A DNA stretch of 64,000 nucleotides from Phycisphaera sp. (GTDB taxonomy: Bacteria; Planctomycetota; Phycisphaerae; Phycisphaerales; UBA1924), in assembly GCA_025916675.1 (NCBI GenBank), contig CP098402.1, positions 2,723,205 through 2,787,204 of the forward strand. The letters are read 5' to 3'. Below, piece after piece: positions 37,803 to 43,968 of this stretch (position 1 is the first letter of the stretch; the number at the start of each line of letters is the position of its first letter). The notes under the pieces were generated by a model. That model worked only from the letters and a program-made list of their open reading frames with translations. It was not told where the DNA came from and made no database searches. Position numbers and translations under genes: made by a program.

Positions 37803-37824
37803 GCCGGCTGCTTTCGCAACCGGC
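37803..37824 (-). terminator. Intrinsic terminator after the tRNA gene
   Basis: 9-bp stem (GCCGGTTGC with GCAGCCGGC, one G-T pair) closed by a GAAA tetraloop, followed in the minus direction by TTTGTGGTTTT. It begins 7 bp after the tRNA 3' end. Confidence 0.75.
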
Positions 37825-37831
37825 CGGGCAA

Positions 37832-37906
37832 TGGCGAGGGAGGGACTCGAACCCTCGACCTCCGGGTTATGAATCCAGCGCTCTAGACCAGCTGAGCTAC
37901 CTCGCC
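37832..37906 (-). tRNA. tRNA with CAU anticodon, probably elongator tRNA-Met
   Basis: 75 nt, folds into a full cloverleaf: acceptor GGCGAGG/CCTCGCC, D arm GCTC...GAGC, anticodon loop TTCATAA (anticodon CAT), variable AGGTC, T arm GAGGG-TTCGAGT-CCCTC, discriminator A. CCA is not encoded. The stem lacks the unpaired first acceptor position of initiator tRNA. A lysidine-modified tRNA-Ile(CAU) cannot be fully excluded. It lies about 300 bp from the recombinase operon. Confidence 0.9.
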
Positions 37907-37980
37907 TGGAGATCCGACCGCCGGGCTGGCCCGGGGGTGGGTCGGGATGATAGCGGGGCTGGGCCGCCGGTGCGGGCCGC

Positions 37981-38373
37981 TCAGGTCGTCCGGGGCTGGC
38001 CCTCGCCCGAGGGCGGGTCGGCCGGGCGGGCGGGCACGGCGTCGGGTCGTCCGACGTCGCCGGCGGGGGGAACGTCGTGGAAGGCGTCGCCGCGGTAGGC
38101 CGTGCCCTTGGGGGCCTCGAGTTCCGGGGCGGCCACGCTGCGTTCGCCTTCACGCTCGCGGGCGTCGGGCTTGCGCGACTCCTCCTCGATCTCGTCGGTG
38201 ATGCCCTTGACACCCCGCTTGAACTCGATGATGGACCGGCCCACATTGCGGCCCACGTCGGGCAGGCGGCGGCCGAAGAGCAGCACCGCCACGATCAGGA
38301 TGGCCCCGATCTCAACCGGGCCGAGGGGCCCGATGAGTGCCAGGGGAAGGGTCGAGATGGCGGGCATTGGCAT
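37981..38373 (-). CDS. tatA: Twin-arginine translocase TatA/E subunit
   Basis: 130 residues. One transmembrane helix near the N-terminus (PVEIGAILIVAVLLFG) is followed by the hallmark RRLPDVGRNVGRSIIEFKRG amphipathic helix. The C-terminal ~70 residues are hydrophilic and Pro-rich, longer than in minimal TatA, which leaves TatB possible. It forms the protein-conducting assembly for folded, Tat-signal-bearing proteins; one candidate substrate is encoded at 49.1 kb. No tatC is present in the window. Confidence 0.88.
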   Translation of the reverse strand: MPMPAISTLPLALIGPLGPVEIGAILIVAVLLFGRRLPDVGRNVGRSIIEFKRGVKGITDEIEEESRKPDAREREGERSVAAPELEAPKGTAYRGDAFHDVPPAGDVGRPDAVPARPADPPSGEGQPRTT

Positions 38374-38494
38374 GGCGTTCCTCTTGGCTAATCCAAGTCT
38401 GCCGGCCTGTCCAAGTCAACTTTGGGGCCGAGGACCACCGGCTTCCATCGCATCCTAACGCCCTGAAAACAAAACACTTGCAGCGGATGGCCCC

Positions 38495-38908
38495 TCAGAG
38501 CCCCAGGCGGACCAGCACGTCGTCCAGGATGGCCCGGGCCGTCACCTCGTCGCCGGCGGGTTCGAGGGTGATGCCAAGCCCCACGGCCGAAGGGGTCAGG
38601 CCGGTACGAACCACCACCCGCTTGTAGCCGCCCAGGGCCGTCCCATCGGGCCCCTTGGCGGCCAGATAGCCCCGGTCGCGGGTCGCCTCATCGGCCTCTA
38701 TCGCGTAGCCGCGGGCTAGCAGGGCCTCGACGGCGGCGTAGTGGGCACCAGGCACGGTGACGGCGTCGGGCAATTCGACGCTCAGCGTCCGCCCCCTCCA
38801 GGTGGCCACGGTCCGGCTCTCGCCCTGGTAGCGTTCGGAGGTCTGACAGCCCGCCAGCATTGTCACGATCAGGGCGAGGGCGGCGAGTTGTCGTCTTTTG
38901 GAAGCCAC
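38495..38908 (-). CDS. Small lipoprotein, function unknown
   Basis: 137 residues. The signal peptide KRRQLAALALIVTMLAGCQ has a lipobox LAGC (Cys21). The mature part has the strand pattern RTVATWRGRTLSVELPDAVTVPGAHYAAVEALLARGYAIE..., resembling small DUF3568-like lipoproteins with an amyloid/beta-rich domain (uncertain). Its start lies 40 bp inside the 3' end of the upstream NYN gene, so the two are probably co-transcribed. Confidence 0.7.
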   Translation of the reverse strand: MASKRRQLAALALIVTMLAGCQTSERYQGESRTVATWRGRTLSVELPDAVTVPGAHYAAVEALLARGYAIEADEATRDRGYLAAKGPDGTALGGYKRVVVRTGLTPSAVGLGITLEPAGDEVTARAILDDVLVRLGL

Positions 38909-39771
38909 TTAGTCATGTCCAGATCGGCCGGGTCGAGGTTCAGGCCGGAATCTTTGATGAGGTCGAGGACGTCTTGGGGGAGATCGCCAGATGGCAGAGG
39001 GCCAGATGGCAGATCGGGAGTGGGCACCTCGGTTTCCCTTGGGGGCGATGGAACATTCGGAGCCCTGGTCGTGCGGGGCGAGCCGTTGGCTCCCAGCAGG
39101 TCCTTGGGGATCTTGAGCCCCTCGTGGGCGTGGGGGCTCTTGGCTCGCCTACGGGCGCGATCGTCATCAAGCCCGCGCCTGGCCGCCTCGGAGATGTCGG
39201 CCACGGGGCCGATGCCGGGCGTGCGCTCCTCGCCAGGCTCGTCGCCGTAACCAAAGAGCGACATCCAATACCCCACGGCGTAGCTATTGAGCGGCACCTG
39301 GGCGGCGAAGCCTGGCAACTCGGGCTTGGGCTTGCGTTCGCTGTCGCCGGCGATCTGGCGAAGGAAGTCCTCGCTGGTCAGGCTGCGCGCGCGTCGCCGC
39401 CTGGCCGCGCGCACGAGGCGGCGGTCGGTCGAAACCACCAGCAGCCGGCGCGGCGCGCTGTCGCGGGCAATCAGCAGCTCGATCACGTCGTCGGCCTCGC
39501 GGTCGGCCCCCGAGTACACGACATCGAGCCCGGCGATCTCCCGGCCCGAGGGCGCGGTGTTCACCGGTTGCGGCGCTCCGCCGCCGTCTTGGTCTTCGCT
39601 CGCGCCCGCCGCCGCCCTTGGGCCGACACCATCGGACACCAGCACCGCCCGCCGCCTGCTGTAGCGGCTGGTGGAGATCAGCCGCGCGAGCCCGGGTACG
39701 TCGAGCCCGGCCAGGTGGCCGGGCAGCACGCCGGTGACGTGGAGGACGTTGGATGTGTCGATGAGGAGCAT
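38869..39771 (-). CDS. NYN/PIN-like RNase domain protein
   Basis: 300 residues. The N-terminal ~140 residues have the NYN (YacP-like PIN) layout: MLLIDTSNVLHVTG with a catalytic-type Asp5 and Asn8, DVVYSGADREADDVIELLIA and RLLVVSTDRRLVRAARRRRA, giving the acidic residues of the metal site. The remainder is Pro/Ser/Arg-rich and probably flexible, ending DVLDLIKDSGLNLDPADLD. YacP-like proteins act in rRNA or mRNA processing. It ends inside the lipoprotein gene start and begins 3 bp after the kmo stop, so the three genes form one unit. Confidence 0.75.
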   Translation of the reverse strand: MLLIDTSNVLHVTGVLPGHLAGLDVPGLARLISTSRYSRRRAVLVSDGVGPRAAAGASEDQDGGGAPQPVNTAPSGREIAGLDVVYSGADREADDVIELLIARDSAPRRLLVVSTDRRLVRAARRRRARSLTSEDFLRQIAGDSERKPKPELPGFAAQVPLNSYAVGYWMSLFGYGDEPGEERTPGIGPVADISEAARRGLDDDRARRRAKSPHAHEGLKIPKDLLGANGSPRTTRAPNVPSPPRETEVPTPDLPSGPLPSGDLPQDVLDLIKDSGLNLDPADLDMTKWLPKDDNSPPSP

Positions 39772-39774
39772 CGA

Positions 39775-41247
39775 TCAGGCTGGCTGAGCGCCGAGCACTC
39801 GCCGGGCTTGCTCGGCGACACGCGCGCGCCATTGTTCATTGTTGAGCTCTCGCAGCGACTCGGGTGGTACACGTTCGACGACTTGCGACACAGCCACATC
39901 CAACGCACGCCCGCGCTGCTGCGCTTCGGCGTAGGGCACGTTCGTAAAGCTCACCAGGTTGTACAGGGGCGTGGCTCGCTCGGGCATGTCTTGCCCGAGC
40001 GCGGCGTGGATCGCCTGCTCGACCTTCTTGTGATACAGAAAGGCCGCGTCGGCGACCTTCTCGCGCATCTCGGTGAAGTTGGCGATGGCCATGTCGGCGA
40101 TGGCGTTGGCGTTGTCGACGCGCGCTTTCCAGAATGGGTCCAAGACGCTCTCGATGTTGCCGCCGGCTTCCTCGATCATCTCGGCGAGGATGCGGCAATC
40201 CTCGAACGCCACGTTCATGCCCTGGCCGAAGAAGGGGACGATGGCGTGGGCGGCGTCGCCCAGGATGAGGCTCTTGCCCCGCCGCCAGGGCTCGCAGCGC
40301 ACGGTGACGAGGCTGCTCGTGGGGTTGTCGCGAAAGTCGGCCTCGAGCGTGGGCATGAGCCAGCGCGTGTCGGGGTAATGCTCGTTGAAGAACGCGCGCA
40401 CGCCGGCGTCGTCGAGCGCCTCGACCGCGCGGAAGCCGTGCCCGCCGCCCGTGGGGTCGGCGAACGGCCAGAACAGCGTGCAGGTGAACGAGCGATCGGG
40501 GTTGGGCAGGGCGATCATCATCGATGCGCCCCCGCCACGGCCGGCCCAGATGTGCAGGCCCTTGGGGTCCATCGCATACCCGTTGTGCTTCTCGGCAACG
40601 CCACCGGGCAAGTCGGGCAGATCGACCGGCGCGGGGATGTGCAACTCCTTGTAGCCCGCGTCGAGGTAGTGCTGGCTGTAGTCGAAGCGGTCGGTCATCT
40701 GCATGGCGTGCCGGACGGCGCTGAAGGCGCCGTCGGCGCCGATGATGATTCGGCCTTGCAACTCGACCTCGCCGCTCGTTGTGTCGAAGGTCGCCTTGGC
40801 GCTGTCGAGGTCGAGCCCCGTGCAGCGGTGGTCGAACAGCAGCGTCACGCCCGGCGTCTGCTCGGCAGCATCCAATAAGGCAATATTCAACCCACCACGC
40901 GACACGCTCAGGATCGCATCGGCGGGGTCCTGGCTGTAGGGCTGGAAGACCGTGCCCTCGCCCGTCGCGTTGGTCAGGCTCTCGGGGTGCATGATGCGGC
41001 CGGGCATGGGCAACGCGCCCTCCAGCACCTGGTCGGCGATGCCCGCATCCTTGAGAGCCGTGATGCCCCGGACCGACAGCGCCAGGTTGATCGACCGGCC
41101 GCCGACGTACCCCTTGGCCCTGGGGTCGCCCCGCCGCTCGGCCACGACGACTTCGAAGCCCTGTTTGGCGAGCAGGACGGCCAGCAGCGAGCCGGCCAGG
41201 CCGGCGCCGATGAGCAGGATGGGGGCGGGATTCGGGGTCGCGTTCAT
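39775..41247 (-). CDS. kmo: Kynurenine 3-monooxygenase (FAD-dependent)
   Basis: 490 residues from the ATG at 41247; the frame extends further upstream into 21-bp repeats, which are not part of the gene. The Rossmann motif is ILLIGAGLAGSLLAV (GxGxxG at residues 14-19), followed by YVGGRSINLALSVRG, characteristic of KMO, and the second FAD motif ILGDAAHAIVPFFGQGMNVAFED. It hydroxylates L-kynurenine to 3-hydroxykynurenine using NADPH and O2, a step toward NAD or tryptophan breakdown products. The C-terminal helix region is present although a clear membrane anchor is not. No other kynurenine-pathway gene is in the window. Confidence 0.88.
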   Translation of the reverse strand: MNATPNPAPILLIGAGLAGSLLAVLLAKQGFEVVVAERRGDPRAKGYVGGRSINLALSVRGITALKDAGIADQVLEGALPMPGRIMHPESLTNATGEGTVFQPYSQDPADAILSVSRGGLNIALLDAAEQTPGVTLLFDHRCTGLDLDSAKATFDTTSGEVELQGRIIIGADGAFSAVRHAMQMTDRFDYSQHYLDAGYKELHIPAPVDLPDLPGGVAEKHNGYAMDPKGLHIWAGRGGGASMMIALPNPDRSFTCTLFWPFADPTGGGHGFRAVEALDDAGVRAFFNEHYPDTRWLMPTLEADFRDNPTSSLVTVRCEPWRRGKSLILGDAAHAIVPFFGQGMNVAFEDCRILAEMIEEAGGNIESVLDPFWKARVDNANAIADMAIANFTEMREKVADAAFLYHKKVEQAIHAALGQDMPERATPLYNLVSFTNVPYAEAQQRGRALDVAVSQVVERVPPESLRELNNEQWRARVAEQARRVLGAQPA

Positions 41248-41316
41248 CGGCCGATCGTAGGGATTGGCCACGATCCACCCGCCCCGAGAGACTGGAAGCC
41301 CCGCACACGCCATCGC

Positions 41317-41547
41317 CCAGGCGGATGAACCGCATGCCCCGCGCTGGTTTCCCCTCGCCAACCCCGCCCGGGCGAACGCCCAAGGCGGCTGGCCGCGTGC
41401 CCCGCGGTGCGGACCGCGTGCCCCGTTGAACGGGGCACGCGTCCCGTGGAGCGGGGCACGCGGTCCGTTGGGCGGGGCGAGCGGCCCGTCGGGGCGGGCG
41501 TTCGCCCGATTCGGGTGGGCGTGCGGCCCGTGGGGGCGGGCGTGGGC
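41317..41547. repeat. Degenerate 21-bp tandem repeat array, 11 units, GC-rich
   Basis: Eleven contiguous 21-bp units with boundaries at 41317, 41338, 41359 and so on to 41547. Consecutive units share a start like CCCG(T/C)NG and an end like GGGCRNGCG; the best-conserved neighbours begin at 41422 and 41443 (CCCGTTGAACGGGGCACGCG and CCCGTGGAGCGGGGCACGCG). The period is a multiple of 3, so every frame stays open across it, which explains the spurious long ORFs here. It lies between kmo and a lipoprotein gene. There are no spacers, so it is not CRISPR. This array accounts for most of the 41248-41623 gap. Confidence 0.8.
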
Positions 41548-41623
41548 GATCGGTCGGCGTTCGAGGGCTGCACTGGGCTATGCTCGCCAACACAACCTTT
41601 GCCTAACAGGAAGGCCGACCTCA

Positions 41624-42217
41624 ATGTTCATCTCAACACTGTCCAAGGTCATGCTGTGTGGCGGTCTTACATTAGCTTTCACGTGTTGTTTGGCTGCATG
41701 CAACCCGTACGCCTCTGGTATTGGAACATCCACGTCATTTGTAGACGAGTACCGACAGACTCAAACGGACGAAGTCCCGATCATCCTCGGCGCAGCAACC
41801 ACCCATGGCATTCGAGGCATGAAGCTCGTAAGAGAGAAAGCTGACGGAGATGTGCCCGAGCACTCGATCCATGTGTCAGTTCTCTCATCCTCATCCACGC
41901 CGCTCAATTCACTTCGCCTGGACGGAAGTGTAGAGACCATCACATTGTCAGGCACCTCTACATTGGCCGATGTAGATGCACGGTCATACGGCGTGATCTA
42001 TAACACCTTTGCGTTTTTCCCCATCACACCTCAGCAGATTCGAAAGTTGGATAGCTATGACGATTTGCTCATCGTGGTAGCAGGTGTCATCGAGTTCGGA
42101 CCTATCGAACTTGGACCAAAGGGTCGTTCAGCTATCCGGACATACATTGAAAACTTTGTCGACAAAGATGGAATAGGCGACAACGTCATTCGGTCCAAGA
42201 CTCGACGCACCAACTAA
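41624..42217 (+). CDS. Lipoprotein of unknown function, AT-richer than its neighbours
   Basis: 197 residues from the ATG at 41624, with AGGAAGG upstream. The signal peptide ends FTCCLAACNP (Cys26 lipobox). The mature part is acidic, with strand-rich stretches (EVPIILGAATTHGIRGMKLV, IHVSVLSSSSTPLNSLRLDGS, LIVVAGVIEFGPIELG). No family recognised. Codon use is much less GC-biased than in kmo or the downstream genes, which together with the repeat array directly upstream suggests acquisition by transfer. It converges on rnpB, sharing the terminator hairpin region. Confidence 0.7.
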   Translation: MFISTLSKVMLCGGLTLAFTCCLAACNPYASGIGTSTSFVDEYRQTQTDEVPIILGAATTHGIRGMKLVREKADGDVPEHSIHVSVLSSSSTPLNSLRLDGSVETITLSGTSTLADVDARSYGVIYNTFAFFPITPQQIRKLDSYDDLLIVVAGVIEFGPIELGPKGRSAIRTYIENFVDKDGIGDNVIRSKTRRTN

Positions 42218-42241
42218 CCGAAACTGGCGCAGCCAAAAGGC

Positions 42242-42271
42242 GACGGCCCCGGAGCTTCCCCCGGGGCCGTC
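42242..42271 (-). terminator. Terminator of rnpB (bidirectional hairpin)
   Basis: Perfect 11-bp stem GACGGCCCCGG / CCGGGGCCGTC with an 8-base loop. In the minus direction it is followed by GCCTTTTGG, fitting termination of RNase P RNA. In the plus direction it follows the lipoprotein stop by 24 bp and could end that transcript too. Confidence 0.8.
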
Positions 42272-42276
42272 ATGTG

Positions 42277-42738
42277 GTCGCGTGCGGCCTGTAAGCCGAG
42301 TTCTGTCTCTGCCTTGGCGCGAACGGCCCTCCAAGGCAGATGACGGCCATTTCTCTGGCCACGCCGTTGCCGACGCGATCCAGGCTTGCGCCTGAGCGGT
42401 CCACCCGCCGCCTGCCGCCCGGGCCGGGCGTCGATGGCCCCCACTCTCGTGAGTCTCATCGCGGCGGCTGTATGACCTTGCACGCGGTGGGGTTTGCCGT
42501 GCCCCGATTGTCGCCAACCGGGCGGTGCGCTCTTACCGCACCATTTCAACCTTACCTGTGCGCTCGCGAACGAACGCCATCGGCGGTGTGTTTTCTGTGG
42601 CACTTTCCCTCGCCGGCTCGCGACCTTCACGAGTTCCGACGGGTGGGCGTTACCCACCACCGTTGCCCTGCCGTGCTCGGACTTTCCTCGAACAAGAAGA
42701 TCGCTCTTCTCGCCCGCGACCGTCCGGCCGCACTACTC
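42277..42738 (-). ncRNA. rnpB: RNase P RNA, bacterial type A
   Basis: Read on the minus strand, the conserved RNase P core elements are present: GAGGAAAGTCCGAGC near the 5' end (P4 5' strand and CR-I), GAAAGTGCCACAGAAAA, AGGTAAGGTTGAAATGGTGCGGTAAGAGCGCACC (P10-P12 region with GGTAAGAGC), and ACAGAACTCGGCTTACAGG at the 3' end (P4 3' strand). P1 pairs GTGCGGCC (starting at 42733) with GGCCGCAC (ending at 42282). A -10-like TATAGT lies at 42748-42753, predicting initiation near 42740. It is the catalytic RNA for tRNA 5' maturation. End coordinates are estimates. Open frames crossing it are spurious. Confidence 0.93.
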
Positions 42739-42777
42739 GTACCCCCTACTATACGCGCACCGCCGGAGCGACCGACC

Positions 42778-43776
42778 TTGGACCCCACCCTCGCCATATG
42801 GGCCACGCCCGAGCAAGCGCCGCTGCTGAGCGCGCTGGCCGAGGAACTCGGCGCGAGCATCGTGGCCGCGGCCTCGCCCGTGCGGGCCCACGGCACGACG
42901 CTGGCCGACTCGCTTGACGCGACCTTCGCCGGCGACCTGCTCGACCTCTTGAACACCGACGCGAAGGCCGTGCTGCTGGCCACCGCGTGCGAGGGCTACG
43001 GCGACGCGTTGCCCCAGGCCGTTGCCCGCGCCGCTGCCGAGGGCCGGCGTGTTGCGACGCTCTCGCCGCTGCCCATGCCGCCGAGCGACGCCGCCGAGCC
43101 GTGGCACGCACCCAACCAGGGCCGCGTGCCCACCGATGCCGTCCGCTTTGGGCCGCTGCTGCGCCACAGCCCGGCGGCGCAAGAGGCCGAGGAAACGCTG
43201 GTCGCCTTCGGCGAGGTCCGCAGCGCGATGTTCGCGGGCTTCCGAGACCCGACCATGGCCGGCCAGGGCGCAACTGGCGCGCTGCTGGTCGACGCGCTCG
43301 ACCTGCTGGTGAGCATGCTGGGCGAGGCCGAGCGCGTGGAGGCCTCGCTCAACGGGCCGACGAAGCCTTCGGCAAATCTATCCTTGGGCGCGCTCACCGG
43401 AGACCTGACCGCCCACGCCCGCTTCGAGAACGGCAGCTCGGCCGCCATCATGCTCAGCGACCGCGCGGGCGGCTGGCAACGCCGCGCCACGCTGCTGGGC
43501 GAGAAGGGCCGGCTCGAGCTTGGTGACGACGGCCACCGCTGGATCGATCCCGCGGGCAAGACCATTGACAGCACCGAGCGGCGTGCGCGATCGAAGGCCG
43601 CCGACCAGGACCGCGCCGCCCTCGACGCGCTGGTGGGGTTCATGTCGCCTTTACTGGATGGCCGCGCGACGGCGCCGCTGGACACGGTGCATCTTGGGCC
43701 GATGGCGGCGGCCGTGTTGCTGAGTGCGCGGACGGGGCAGGCGGAGAGTCCGAGCACGCTGCGGGCGATGGTGTAA
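42778..43776 (+). CDS. GFO/IDH/MocA-like oxidoreductase-family protein
   Basis: 332 residues from a TTG at 42778 with GGAG about ten bases upstream; longer frames would run through rnpB and are rejected. The sequence shows an N-terminal Ala-rich alpha/beta domain (LDPTLAIWATPEQAPLLSALAEEL, then LLDLLNTDAKAVLLATACEGYGDALPQAV) and a C-terminal region with GEVRSAMFAGFRDPT, ALLVDALDLLVSMLGEAERVEAS, ARFENGSSAAIMLSDRAGGWQRRATLLGEKGRLELGDDG, which matches the GFO/IDH/MocA C-terminal domain. A clear GxGxxG NAD motif is not visible, so cofactor binding is uncertain. The start region overlaps the rnpB promoter on the other strand. Confidence 0.6.
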   Translation: MDPTLAIWATPEQAPLLSALAEELGASIVAAASPVRAHGTTLADSLDATFAGDLLDLLNTDAKAVLLATACEGYGDALPQAVARAAAEGRRVATLSPLPMPPSDAAEPWHAPNQGRVPTDAVRFGPLLRHSPAAQEAEETLVAFGEVRSAMFAGFRDPTMAGQGATGALLVDALDLLVSMLGEAERVEASLNGPTKPSANLSLGALTGDLTAHARFENGSSAAIMLSDRAGGWQRRATLLGEKGRLELGDDGHRWIDPAGKTIDSTERRARSKAADQDRAALDALVGFMSPLLDGRATAPLDTVHLGPMAAAVLLSARTGQAESPSTLRAMV

Positions 43777-43809
43777 GGTACGCCGCAGGCTTAAGAATCT
43801 CGTGCTGAG

Positions 43810-43956
43810 TCATTCATCCCGGCGTGAACGAGGCCGTCGGCTGAACCACTCGCGAAGCGTTCGCAAGTGCAGAAAATCATCTTCGAGCCAGCTTCGTACA
43901 GCCACGACCAGAAATATTACTACCGCGATCAGGGCAACTTCGACATACCTATTCAC
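43810..43956 (-). CDS. Possible 48-residue single-pass membrane protein
   Basis: GTG at 43956, stop at 43810, directly after the helicase gene (12 bp). The product begins with a short polar end, then one hydrophobic helix (VEVALIAVVIFLVVAV), then a charged amphipathic region (RSWLEDDFLHLRTLREWFSR) ending in a basic cluster (RRPRSRRDE). Positive-inside charge distribution fits N-out/C-in topology. The ribosome-binding site is weak. Composition and the well-formed helix favour a real small gene, but there is no homology evidence. Confidence 0.42.
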   Translation of the reverse strand: MNRYVEVALIAVVIFLVVAVRSWLEDDFLHLRTLREWFSRRPRSRRDE

Positions 43957-43968
43957 GGTCGTTTTCCA

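Noticed and set aside
41248-41361. N-terminal extension of kynurenine 3-monooxygenase
   Set aside because: The added residues come from the repeat array; the FAD-binding motif sits correctly when starting at 41247.
41317-41547. Possible CRISPR array
   Set aside because: Units are contiguous with no unique spacers and are degenerate; no cas genes are nearby.
42214-42660. Minus- and plus-strand open frames across 42.2-42.7 kb
   Set aside because: The region folds and matches as RNase P RNA; conserved core motifs explain the sequence, so the frames are accidental.
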